A DNA stretch of 64,000 nt. Origin: Hofstenia miamia (Eukaryota > Xenacoelomorpha > Acoela > Hofsteniidae). This document shows positions 23,138 through 33,153 of the stretch, in pieces. The stretch lies in contig CABFPE010000174.1 in the NCBI GenBank assembly GCA_900660155.1, positions 173,076 through 237,075 on the forward strand, written 5' to 3'. The number at the start of each line of letters is the position of its first letter. The stretch's first letter is position 1. A program made the translations under genes and the position numbers. The notes under the pieces were generated by a model. That model had not been told where the DNA came from. It saw only the letters and a list, made by a program, of their open reading frames with translations, and ran no database searches.

Positions 23138-24649
23138 CTGAAATATAAAGTAAGTAAGTATTAAAATAAACACAGTGGATTCCATTATAAAACAAGTCGA
23201 TCAATAGTTTTACTGGTAAATAAATCTATGGAAATTGCTGCAGCAACGTTTTTTATTCAAAAAAACTAAAAAACTAAAAAAATTTCAAATTAATATTAAT
23301 GACAACACATGTGATGCTAAAGGATAAAAGGGTTCTGGCCCTAACAAAACATAGTAGACTTTGATGTTGTAGAGACCTAAAAAGCTTTATTGTAAATTCG
23401 GCTTTATATTTTGAAATTATATTTCCGTCTTTCATTCTTCATGTATTTTAATTAAGCGTGATATGAACATGGCAATAGTCAACCAATTACTTAGTTTTTT
23501 TCAAATAAATAGCTTAACATCTAATACATTACTAAACCGTATGATTTCCGTTACAAAATGTGGAACCTCGTCAGGTGCTCAAAACTGGATTTCATACTGG
23601 ACACTAGTATTCAACCTCAACGAAAACTCGGATCTTTCTTCAGCCCACAACTACCTTTATATTTTAAACTAAATTAGTAGAAAAAGTTCTATGACCCGCG
23701 GAAAAGTGTCTTTTCAGTGTGAAGGGTCACCATTGAACATTGCAAAAAGTGAAGCAAAAGTAACCCAAAAGCGATGTAAAACCTCTGTTGAGTTAGCAAG
23801 ATGTAGATTCAAAAGCCATAATGCTATTTTCAAGAATTATTATACCACAGGGGGTTCTATTCTAAAGATTAAAGCTCCTTACAAGTCAGAATACTACCAA
23901 AAAACACGATGAAATTTGGAGAAATACGGCCGCCACTCGAGTGGTAGAGCGATACTTTTGGATTGAAAAAAAATCCACTCCTAATTCCTTTCCTCAGTTG
24001 AGAAAATAACACGGAATAAGCATTTTCATTGGCTAAAGAAGTCATTTTTGCTATTTTCGTCCAATAAAACGTAGTAGCGGATTTAAACAAAAATTTGGGC
24101 TCCACATTTTATCGTACAGTTTAGTCATGGATTAGGTGTTAAAAATAATATACATTAAATAAACATTATGCTGTACAATAATTACCATTCAAACAGCGTT
24201 TTGAGAAATATATTTGAAATAAAACAGGTTTTGTAAAAAATTTTATGCGTATCTTCAGAAAAATTAAAAGAATACAATAAATTATGAGCTAATATAAACA
24301 ATTAAAAAATTCAAATGCTAAAATGTTTTGTTAAAAATCCACCAATACGTTTATATATATTTTGAAATAAACGGTCGATGAACACGTTTCATTATGTTAA
24401 AAGGATCATTGTGTTTTTAGTCAGGCTTAACAATTGATTAAAAAATAAAACCGTCTAGAATTCATTTGGAAAAGATTAATCATACTGCACACATTTCTTT
24501 AACATGTAAATATCAATTTAAAGAAATTCATTGGCTTTTTACAACACCGATGGAACTTATTACACTTATCCGAATTTTGAATCTTAATTTTATTGTTAAT
24601 GATATTAAAGTGAGTCAAAGATTATAAAACCAAAGATAAACAATCTTAC
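23138..24649 (-). other. Intron of the unassigned gene, 1.5 kb
   Basis: Bounded by the donor AAA|GTAAGATT and the acceptor TTTCAG. Inside, 23930-24110 is less AT-rich, with two CCAAT-like boxes (attggctaaag; ccaataaaacg) and a tRNA A-box-like stretch at 23937-23960. The open frames at 23463-23672 and 23691-23912 (plus) and 23869-24105 (minus) show nothing recognisable. Confidence 0.45.
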
Positions 24650-24722
24650 TTTTTGTTTTGCCCTTATTTCTTTGAAGGAAATCATAGTAGCCTCTACATT
24701 CACATCATTGTTGGCTTTATAT
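24650..24722 (-). CDS. Unassigned gene, internal exon
   Basis: The exon has a perfect donor (AAA|GTAAGATT) and a plausible acceptor (aatttag). It encodes YKANNDVNVEATMISFKEIR followed by AKQK. One leftover base at its 5' end combines with the two bases left by the exon at 24929-25004; its 3' end is in phase 0 with the terminal exon. The phase agreement on both sides is the main support. Confidence 0.65.
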
Positions 24723-24770
24723 CTAAATTGACAAGTGTTTTTTTAGTTTGAACCTATAATAATTTTACAT

Positions 24771-24772
<2 letters not shown>

Positions 24773-24806
<34 letters not shown>
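24773..24806. repeat. (AT)n microsatellite
   Basis: A perfect AT-dinucleotide tract inside the short intron between two exons of the unassigned minus-strand gene. Confidence 0.9.
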
Positions 24807-24808
<2 letters not shown>

Positions 24809-24928
24809 TATATATATGGTTTTTCAAACCACACTAGATCTTTTTCAATTTCTTCTGAATTTATTCTTAGACTAAGTTATTTCCATATTCATTGTTGCAC
24901 AAGAGGTTTTAAAAAATTACTTGAACAC

Positions 24929-25004
24929 CCATAGTTAGAATTGCATCTGTTGAGGAGCTGTGCTTCACTACCTAAAGTAACTTTCTGTTTAAGAAATTCT
25001 AATC
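24929..25004 (-). CDS. Unassigned gene, internal exon (donor uncertain)
   Basis: The acceptor ctgcttacag is strong. The exon encodes (G)LEFLKQKVTLGSEAQLLNR then CNSNYG. I end it at TATGG|GTGTTC, a weak donor, because this is the position that keeps phase with the next exon; without splicing the frame runs on to a TGA at about 24892. The intron to the exon above is only 67 bp (GTAAAC...CTTACAG), a normal nematode size. Confidence 0.55.
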
Positions 25005-25071
25005 CTGTAAGCAGAACATGAAGAATTTGAATCAGCAGTTCATTATTCACTTGAAAGTATAACAGGTTTAC

Positions 25072-25173
25072 CTGTTTCTGTGCAACAGAGGCTACAGGCA
25101 TCTTTATCAATTTCTAAATAAGCTCTCAGATTAATACTGGCCTCAACAATTGCTCCTGCTGCGTTCTTGCAGT
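25072..25173 (-). CDS. Unassigned gene, exon with CxxC motif (5' end uncertain)
   Basis: The exon encodes DCKNAAGAIVEASINLRAYL then EIDKDACSLCCTETG and ends at ACAG|GTAAAC. A CSLCC cluster might bind metal, but I do not recognise a domain. A stop lies in frame just above 25173, so an acceptor must lie there: AG at 25174-25175 or one of several AGs a few bases downstream. The start codon and any earlier exons are not identified and could lie beyond the DUF273 gene or in the 25.2-26.4 kb stretch. Confidence 0.5.
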
Positions 25174-25419
25174 CTTATAGGGACATTAAAGAATTGTTCT
25201 CATTGATGATAATATTTACTCTTTAACCAGCATCATAATCTAAGAGAGGTCGACACGCATTCAGGAGGGGATGATGAGAATATCGACCTTCTTAAAATTT
25301 CAATTGATATTTTACCAAAACTGTACAGCATTTTAATTTTGTGTTGGATGCATTGGCATGGCGTCATCTACAGTAGTAGTGATAATGTAAGCGACTAACA
25401 GTTTGGCGAAGCCCCTCGA

Positions 25420-25712
25420 GATTATTTTGAAAATATACACAAAATAGATTTCATGATCGACTCAAGGACGCTAGCTTTGCAACTGCTTGCAAAGATGCTT
25501 TGTTTCCTGTGCTTGAAAAGTGTATCCTCACGGAGTGTCGTGTTCGTCTTGAGGACATCTTTTTGCCATGCTGGGCTTCTGGCCGACCAGTCGATCTAGA
25601 CGTGACTGTAATTAGTTCACTGCAGCTTTTGACTGCTTTTCTTTGGGTATTGGGTATTAATGCTGGTCATGCTCTAGAAGTCTCAGACAACCCTTATCGG
25701 TGGAAACTCTAG
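25420..25712 (+). pseudogene. LINE-associated C-terminal domain fragment
   Basis: The plus strand encodes FPVLEKCILTECRVRLEDIF, LPCWASGRPVDLDVTVISSL and, further on, GHALEV. This matches a pattern that I remember from many animal retroelement-derived proteins (RPADxFxPxWxxGRxxALDVTVxxPLQ...GHAL), found at the C-terminus of reverse transcriptase proteins and probably nuclease-like. No reverse transcriptase blocks flank it. The reading continues upstream of the ATG in the same style. I assign it to a LINE relic from memory of the family; it could also be a domesticated host exon. Confidence 0.5.
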
Positions 25713-26436
25713 GTTCTAGAGTCTAGGAGGATGGTCACCAATTGCAATAAAAGTATTCTGCAAAATGTCTTTATGTCTTCATCTCGAAGTGCCACCTGTG
25801 ATCTGAATATGTTTTCTACATATTTTTTCAACAAATATCAGCAATTTTACAGCTTGGAAATACAATACTTCTATTATCAAGATATGGTGTTTAGGGTTCA
25901 AGCAGTTCATGTGCCCATCTGTGACATCTACAGCATCTTAAAAATTGAACAAATCTATTCCAGTAGTAATCACCCAAAACCATACAGGGCTTGTTTCCAT
26001 TTTACCTTGAGATGACTCATAAATTCTTCTCCAGATATGGGTTATTCAATATCGTTTACTACAGTTTAAATTTTATACTCGAAATGAAACAGTTGGAAGC
26101 AGTTCAGAATTCTACCAAAGTACATGTCATTTTTCTGAACCATCTTATTATCTGTTGATTTCTAAATTTAATGCTTTATGTAGATGTAGCAAATGTAATA
26201 TTATTTTTTTTATCAAGATAATTAATTTTTTAATGACAACATGTTTTAATTTATTACATTTTCCTCTTGCATTAAGCTCAAGCGCACTGATATTTTCAAT
26301 TCCTTCATAGCAAACATATTATATCACTGAAATATGCAATTCATGTTTTTGAACATTAGAACCCCATTAGTGTAACTTTGAATATGTATAGAATATTCAC
26401 AAAATTCACTGTTATTTTATTTTCTTCATTTAGTAA
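25713..26436. other. Spacer upstream of the DUF273 gene; promoter region expected
   Basis: The open frame at 25731-26015 has no recognisable domain. The interval lies between the minus-strand unassigned gene and the plus-strand DUF273 gene, so promoters of one or both are expected here. I cannot see a defined TATA or initiator element. Confidence 0.35.
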
Positions 26437-26455
26437 ATGTACGAGTTTAAAATAT
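26437..26455 (+). CDS. Candidate first exon of the DUF273 gene
   Basis: The main exon has no ATG near its 5' end and begins right after a polypyrimidine-AG acceptor (tttttttag, 26500). Just upstream, ATG TAC GAG TTT AAA ATA T (MYEFKI plus one base) stops at GTTGTT and would splice over 45 bp into TT TGG CAC, giving MYEFKIFWHTKKILLLL. The phase fits and the intron size is normal for a nematode, but the donor is weak. Without splicing the frame hits TAG at 26461. Confidence 0.4.
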
Positions 26456-26500
26456 GTTGTTAGATGAGACAATTAATGAATTAGTAATGATTTTTTTTAG

Positions 26501-27597
26501 TTTGGCACACAAAGAAAATTTTACTGTTGTTAGTTACATTACTTGGAGCAACGGTATTTGTACGTAATTTTCTTCTCACAAATTTTACAACAAATGTGTT
26601 AGGAAATAGCATACATGCACACTTGGATAAATTAGGATCTAAAAGAACTGCAATTCATTCTCATCAGCCAAGAATCGCAATTATTGTGGTCATAAGTAAT
26701 GACTATGAAAACGAAATTGGAAAAACAATCATTCTTAAGATATTGGAGTGTTACGCAAAATATCATAGCTATGAATACGTACTTCTAAATTTAAATGATA
26801 TGAAAGGATGTGAAGATATCAGGGATTATCACTTGTACTTTACAAGACATTGCAGAATTGCTCAATTCATGCTTCAGCGACCAGATATCGAATATTTCTT
26901 AGCTCTGGATGCTGATCATTTAGTTGTTGACATGGAAAAAGGCATTGAATCGTTTATACAGCCGAATGTTAATATTATGTTTGCTATGAAGTTTGGCAAC
27001 AACGAGGTGTGCTTATGCACTTATATAGCAAGAAACACAAAATGGTCAAGAGATTTTCTCATTGGCTTAAGTAGAACTTCCATACCTTACAATGGATACC
27101 ATAATGCAGATAATGCTGCTCTACATATATATTTACTGCAATTGTTGCGCCCTTCTGCGACTTCTGCACAAAATCGTTGCCTTCAAATTTGGCGCGATGT
27201 TCCAAAAGACGATCCTTGGCCGCAGTACTTTAGCTATGTTGGTTGTGTTCAGACTGCACTTGGTCCACCAAGAAATTGGGGGAATATTTCAATAGTTCAT
27301 CGCGCCCAAGGTTGGAACATTGATGCTTTCGTTACAAAACAATTTGGCGCTAATATAATTTTTCTTCACAGTACAAAGAACGCTTCCGATTACTTGCAAG
27401 AAAGTAATTTTGATAAAAACAAATTTTCTTGTAAAAATATAGCGTATAAAGATGTTGTAAAAAAATTACCCATCAAGGAATTTAGAGAAGTAATATTAGA
27501 GAAGGATATTGAATTTAGAACAAAGATCCACCCTACCGCTTTTAATGAACACTATATCTCAGAGTGTTTTCCTTACTGTCAACAAAGAAATGATTAA
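26501..27597 (+). CDS. DUF273-family glycosyltransferase-like protein
   Basis: The frame begins WHTKKILLLLVTLLGATVFV, a basic stretch followed by a hydrophobic segment: the signal anchor of a type II Golgi or ER membrane protein. About 95 residues later comes FLALDADHLVVD with a DAD motif (26908-26916), which in GT-A glycosyltransferases binds the metal and nucleotide sugar. Next are IARNTKWSRDFL, then NADNAALH (about 27103), the place of the HGTDNGALH signature of DUF273. The C-terminal CLQIW..., YVGCVQTALG and HRAQGWNID blocks also follow that family. The length (about 370 residues) is complete for the family and the frame is intact. The acceptor substrate cannot be inferred. DUF273 is known mainly from nematodes. 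The main domain has no intron, which may indicate a retrocopy or simply intron loss. Confidence 0.85.
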
Positions 27598-27930
27598 AAT
27601 TTTCGCGTTTTCAGTTAAAATTTTGGATTTTTAAAGAAAATGATTGTATTTTTAATGTTTGATTTTCATCTTGTATGGTAAGTATCTAGACTTCATTAAT
27701 TCCAATCGTAATTTTGTGCAGAAGTTTACATCTTAACTAACGTACATGTCAATAACTTTGTTCCACCCTAGTGTCTGCTAAGACCAACCTGATTTTCGAA
27801 TTCCCTGTAAAAAATTCCATATTCAAAATTGGAAAATTTTAAATATGTAATGAAAATATTCGCTACAATGTTTTTAATTGGTGAATATGTAATTCAAGAA
27901 AATACAAATATAAATAAATAAATAAATATA
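27598..27930. other. 3' flank of the DUF273 gene
   Basis: AT-rich. The first AATAAA-like run that I see is in 27912-27930 (aaataaataaata), about 315 bp after the stop; it could be the poly(A) signal. Confidence 0.35.
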
Positions 27931-27934
27931 TATA

Positions 27935-28640
27935 TGCAAACATAAGAATTTTGTCAAATGTTAGGTTCATACCCAAACCTTGAATAAGTTTTTCAACCAA
28001 TGGGAAACTAGTGAACCAATTATCTGCTGTAAAATGTCGTCCTGTTCCAAGATATGGTTCCATAAGATACATTGTAAGATCAAATGGTCTACAAATTTGC
28101 GAACCCACAATCAATATATATCACGCCATTCAAGCGATAAAATGACTTGCTATCCGCTAGCCAGAACAATTTTATGCCAAAATTTCCTGGCTTAGTGCCA
28201 GTATATTGGCGAAACTTCATGCGCCCGTGATATTCTAACAATTGCTCGTAAATAGTAAGTGATTCCGAAGGAATATAACAGCTTTGTAAGTTTTCTACAA
28301 AGCTTTCAAAAATATATCGAATTGGAGACAAAATATTTTGACGACTTCTTAAGTTGTCTTCATATCTTAGACAAGATTGTATTTGCAAAAAACTATTACT
28401 TGCAAAACCATCTTTTACGACCACAATTCATTAACATTTCTATAGCAAGAGCAAAGTGCACTAAGTAAGATCAACGTTCCTATGAAGGCTTCTAATTCAC
28501 TTAAAGTTATTGACTGCCAATTCTTCTTTTTTGTAATGATTTTTTTCTATTCCAAGTGCTAATTCTCTTCTTGCAAAAGTATTGCTATGCTAAAGAATTG
28601 CTGCAGGATGAGAAAACAGGCCTTTCTCTCATTTAATGGA
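27935..28640 (-). pseudogene. piggyBac transposase (DDE_Tnp_1_7) remnant
   Basis: On the minus strand the blocks occur in family order. About 28530-28430 gives SELEAFIGTLILLSALC and NELWS. After a frameshift, 28424-28140 gives FLQIQSCLRYEDNLRSRQ, SPIRYIFESFVENLQSCY, ESLTIYEQLLEYHGRMKF and YTGTKPGNFGIKLFWLAD. After another frame change, 28080-27950 gives MYLMEPYLGTGRHFTADNWF and TSFPLVEKLIQGLG. In intact piggyBac enzymes the first catalytic Asp lies in LTVDEQ; here that codon encodes Tyr (LTIYEQ). The second (TADNWF) is present and the region of the third is missing. I saw no TTAA-flanked ends. Confidence 0.85.
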
Positions 28641-28649
28641 TTTATTCAT

Positions 28650-29590
28650 ATAATTCATCCAGGAATGAAGTTAATTACATTTCACTGAGATGTACGACTA
28701 AGGCTTTCAACTGCTAATAATTTATATTTCAATAACTTATTGAAAAATAACTGGTTGAATAATGATTCCAAAATTAGTGTTCACAAAGCTTCATTTGTGA
28801 TTAATATTATTATAATGTGGAACAAAATTGTATAAAAATTAACTGCTATCACATTTAAAACTATAATCTGTAATAATTCTTAGTGTTTTTAAATGTAATT
28901 CCTAAATATTTTAATAGATTTGGTGAATATTATTGCAAAGCCTTTTACTAATGTTGTATATTGAAAGTATAGCATATTTTCTTACTATTTTTCAATTTAG
29001 AGCTTGGTGGGTGAAGTTTTTGCAATATATCAAAAGGGTGTAAGTTCTTTTTATAGAATCCCAAGTAGTGTGGTGATGCTGTGTTAATATAAACCAGTGT
29101 TCAATTGTTTTCAAATGGTTTCCTAAACGCTTTTAAATTTTATGTTATTGCATAAGTCAAAATTTTACTAAAACATGCAAAAATAAACTATAAAAATTTT
29201 ACCTGATCAAAATCTTTGAAAAAACTTGAACAATAAATGACGCATATGTATTGAATTAACTCAATAAGTATTTTAATTTGGATTTCAAAGCAAACATACA
29301 TTTAATACCATTCCTCATAATTACTAAGGCACAAACAGTTTATTAAAATTATTCAAAAATAAGTAATTTTAGCAATAGACAAATTTCATGCTCTTACATT
29401 ACGTTTTCATAAATACTTTCTGACACGCTAATCAAAATATTAGCTGCTTATTTGATAAATTTTTTTTTCAATTTCTTATTAAGTGTAGTACATTGGACCA
29501 AAATTTAGCACCTCAACAAAAGCTGCTATTGTCACTTAATCCGTCAATAATAATATAAAATACAAAAAACAAAACAGAAAAAAACATGGA
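28650..29590. other. No gene recognised
   Basis: AT-rich spacer without recognisable features. Confidence 0.4.
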
Positions 29591-29598
29591 AGAAGAAT

Positions 29599-30450
29599 TT
29601 AGAGTTTAACAAGATTATTATCAATGATATTTTTTAATGAAATCCTTTGCACATGGTATAGAACCGAGTTTAAAAACATATTTCCTGGGTGATAGTAATT
29701 GATTTGACTTCTAAATTTTATGTGATTTTTGATTCGTTTTATTTCAATTGGTAAGTTATTCCACAGTTCAATTATTGAGTTTAAAAATGAACTTTTAGAA
29801 AATTTATTTTCAAATTTCACTTTTTTGTATTCAAAAGTTCTCGAATAATAAGTTGAATGTACATATAATAGAAATTGCAATTTAGTGTTAGGTGAGCGCT
29901 GGTGTGAGGCATCCCAAAATTTTATATTATCATGATTAAAATAAAAACGTTTGTAATTTGCTGTCGAGTTATTATATCATTATAAGTGTTTGCTACCCAT
30001 TTAATTTGCGAATCAATTTTATTAATGAGTGGTTTATACAATTAAATACACACCAGATTATATAGATTTCACCAAAATTAATTCAATTTAGGAATTTACA
30101 AATTTTCTACATATGAAAGTTTAAATTCCCATATCCATTTTACAAAATGCTATACGTATGTGATTTGAATCGCTAACGATTGTTACACCAAGCTATTTGA
30201 AGGATTCAACATGAGTAATTTTGTCCCAGTAAAATTTAGAATCTGTGACCGATTGTCTTTATGAAAGAGAGGCATAGCACATAATTCTGTTTTAATGTTT
30301 AAATTGTACATATTACTGATCTTTTCTTCGAAATTATAAAACGCCTATATGCCGGCCAGTTCAATTAAGTGGTTAGCTTGAATAATTCTGCTAACATTTC
30401 CATGTCATCCTTAATGCACAAAATCAATTTGCCAAATTCCCTATTGCAAA
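29599..30450 (-). pseudogene. LINE C-terminal fragment, degenerate
   Basis: The best part (29880-29599) reads YYSRTFEYKKVKFENKFSKS then SFLNSIIELWNNLPIEIKR, the C-terminal helix of CR1/jockey-type reverse transcriptases, followed by a tail to a stop at 29599. Above it, 29940-29900 gives IKFWDASHQRSPNTKL, and 30350-30200 gives SNMYNLNIKTELCAMPLF and LNFTGTKL, consistent with the region after the YxDD box. Stops and shifts interrupt it. No catalytic box is seen. Confidence 0.65.
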
Positions 30451-30889
30451 ATGAATGCGCTAAATTTATAAATGGCAAAACATTATAATAGCGAAATCTT
30501 ACAAAATTGTGTTGTCATAGCTGTAACCCGGTTTTATGCATGCCAACTATAATCATTTTTTAAATTTGAGTTCACTATAAAATGAGAAATTATAGTCAGT
30601 ACCAAGTTTATTATACAAACTTTTTAATTTTTAAAAGACTTTTTTACAAATTCAATTCATAAATATGTTAATCAAAATATGTTTTCTATCACGTATTTAC
30701 CTTCAATGAATATTAAAATTATTTTACCTCATTGTTCATTAAAATTCTGACAAGTTCAAGCATTCTCTCATATTTCGTTTAATAGCTAGGGTAACCAAAA
30801 TGTTACATAGGAACTTTTTGTTTTTTAAGCAGCATTGCCTGAATCTTAATTTAAACACATTTATAGACATACAGTATCCCAGGTTGTTA
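30451..30889. other. No gene recognised
   Basis: AT-rich spacer before the 204-bp MITE; no features. Confidence 0.4.
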
Positions 30890-30891
30890 TA

Positions 30892-31095
30892 CAGGGTGGT
30901 CTAAAATTTGTATCCAGTTTTTGACAACTTTATAACTCAGTAATTACAAGTGGTAGAATAAGTTCTTCAAATGTGTAAAATTTCATGTACACATTTGAAG
31001 AACATATTCTGGCGTTTAAAATGAAACTAACTACGACTTGTAGTTACTGAGTTATAAAGTTTTCAAAAACGAGATAATTTTTGTGGACCACCCTG
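30892..31095. mobile_element. 204-bp palindromic MITE, CAGGGTGGTC ends, TA target
   Basis: The left end cagggtggtctaaaattt and the right end (complement of the sequence ending ggaccaccctg) are inverted copies. The inverted similarity continues almost to the centre: actttataactcagtaatt on the left matches actttataactcagtaact on the right, and gttcttcaaatgtgta occurs in both arms. TA flanks both sides (30890-30891; 31096-31097). The element has no coding capacity. Its tip resembles the CAGGGTGTCC element at 16756, so both may use related transposases. Confidence 0.9.
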
Positions 31096-31099
31096 TATT

Positions 31100-31745
31100 G
31101 TGGAATAAGTCACATTTTATATTAACTCAAATGTTGATTGTGGTTATTTCAGGCTTAAATATTCATCATATTTCAGATCTAATGTCCAAAATTAACTCAT
31201 TTGGATCAACGAAGATGCTAAAAATTTTCGCATACGTGGATTGCAGAAATGCAATCCAATGTTAGTTGTGGCCTTGTGAAAAAACTCAATTAAGAATACT
31301 TTAAGTTATTGTATTGATGCATATTACCCCAAAAACGTGCATTAATAAATAATAATAAAGACATTGTGTTAATGAAATTAAGGAAAAATATTAGTTTATT
31401 CGTTTTTTAAGCAACTTATTAAGTTAACAAATGAGGTGAACTGTTTAGATATGTAACAAGGTAGGAAAATTTCAGAGCAATTGCAAAACTTAAAACTAAA
31501 AATACTTGCGCTAAATCTGAAATTTCTACTTGGTGCGTTAAATTATAATCCCTTCAGCTCTATTTGTGTAAATATCATTTTTGTATGTGTTTTTTTCCTT
31601 TATTGCTATTGTTTGACGCTATTTAGAGTTGTAAACAATATTGTTACTCATGTATTAAAACCAACTCCTTCCCGGTTCAGTTAAATTTGGCCAATGTAAA
31701 TTCTCTGTTAAAAAAGAACAAACCCTTAAAGGCAAGCAATAATAG
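31100..31745. other. No gene recognised
   Basis: AT-rich. The open frames at 31083-31265 and 31481-31684 have no domain signature. Confidence 0.4.
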
Positions 31746-31749
31746 ACCA

Positions 31750-32520
31750 ACATCAATCACCTTTCCCTCTAGTAAAATTAGGTAAAAATTAGTTTAACAA
31801 ATTTATCTATACCTGTCAAAAGAAACTCATCAAATAGCATTCAGCTTCTGATGCTCTGCGTTATGATACCGAAAAATGGAGCGCTTCTTTAGATGACAAT
31901 GAATTCTTAAGAATAGCTTGCACTTGAAACATCAAATATAATTATGACTATACAATCAGTAGAACGTTAACTATTTTTGATAAAACTGTTGAACATGTGG
32001 GTAAATTTAAATATTTGGTCATAATAATAGACATTAAGCTTAAATTTAATTATCATATTAAATCCGTACTAAAAAAATGGCAATGGACATTAAGTGCATT
32101 CAATTTTACATGAGGTGATTGACGGTAAGATGAAAAATGCGCTGATGTGAGTTATTTTAGATATTGCTGTCTTTTTGAAAGGAAATTGACAGCTCATTAT
32201 CTAAAAAATCGATTTCCAAATTAGGTGGCATATAAAGTATGAACAGTTAAAAACTTGAGTGAGCACAAAATTAATATTTCATATTCCATTCGATATTTTG
32301 CCCTTAATAAATTATCGGGTATTTTTGACAGACGCATGCAGTTTGATAGGGTTCCTAAATAAAAAATGGGGAAAGAAAAACTTAAAAAGTCTTATAAAAC
32401 TCATTCGTAAATTCGGCAATAAGTCTGGAACAATCTTCCCAAGAAAGTTACGCAACTGAAGAAAGATCTCAATTGAAATGTGAAATTACAACTTATTTGA
32501 ATTCATATTATACTACAGAA
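31750..32520 (+). pseudogene. LINE reverse transcriptase thumb and C-terminus, degenerate
   Basis: About 31975-32110 encodes VEHVGKFKYLVIIIDIKLKF and NYHIKSVLKK, the KYLGxxxDxKLxWxxHI motif that follows the catalytic box of non-LTR reverse transcriptases. About 32400-32470 encodes LIRKFGNKSGTIFPRKL, a decayed version of the C-terminal WNNLP helix. The frame is interrupted repeatedly. The open frame 32473-32739 continues past the recognisable part and is probably chance sequence. Confidence 0.6.
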
Positions 32521-32739
32521 ATTAAACTCAGCATTGAAAGGATTCAAAATTTCAAAAGAAATGGCGCAAGCGCTAGCAATAGTCTGTTTAATATTATTTT
32601 GATTTATTTATTTTCTGTACATTGCTACTTGTCTTATGAATTTCAATTTGTTGTTAAAGACGCAATTATTGTAGTAGTGTTAGCATTAGTTGAATGTGTT
32701 ACAACTGGTACAATTCTTATATTTTGTCTTAGAAAATAA

Positions 32740-33153
32740 AAATATTTTTACAATTAATTAAGAAAAGTTATGTATTTTACTACATAAATGCACTTTTTCA
32801 CATCATGTTACATTTTAGAATTTTTAGGTTACTTTTTGTTTTCCTTAGTGATAGACATGTAACATATAATTGAGTTACATGTAGTTTATGAAGAAAACGG
32901 TTTTAAGGCAATTCGAGGAAATTAAATAACAAATTATGAATAAACTTGCTTTAAGCAGTTGGCAAATGTTGAAATTAGTCATTAGTCCTTCAAAGTGGAA
33001 CCTTTTAACATGCCATAAAATACTAAATATACGTATAACTACTTAAGCGTCGTAATTGAGCAACATTACAAATATTCGTTTGAACAAAAATGCGAAAAAC
33101 TACAAAAATAATGCGTATATTCTACAGTAAATTAAAATTAATAAATAAATAAA
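32740..33153 (-). other. 3' flank of the ZNF423-like gene
   Basis: Sequence downstream of the stop at 33154. It should hold the 3' untranslated region. The nearest tttatt (AATAAA on the minus strand) that I see is near 32604-32612, about 545 bp beyond the stop. Confidence 0.35.

Noticed and set aside
27092-27295. Plus-strand 67-codon frame within the DUF273 gene
   Set aside because: It is a shadow of the real frame, which carries the family motifs.
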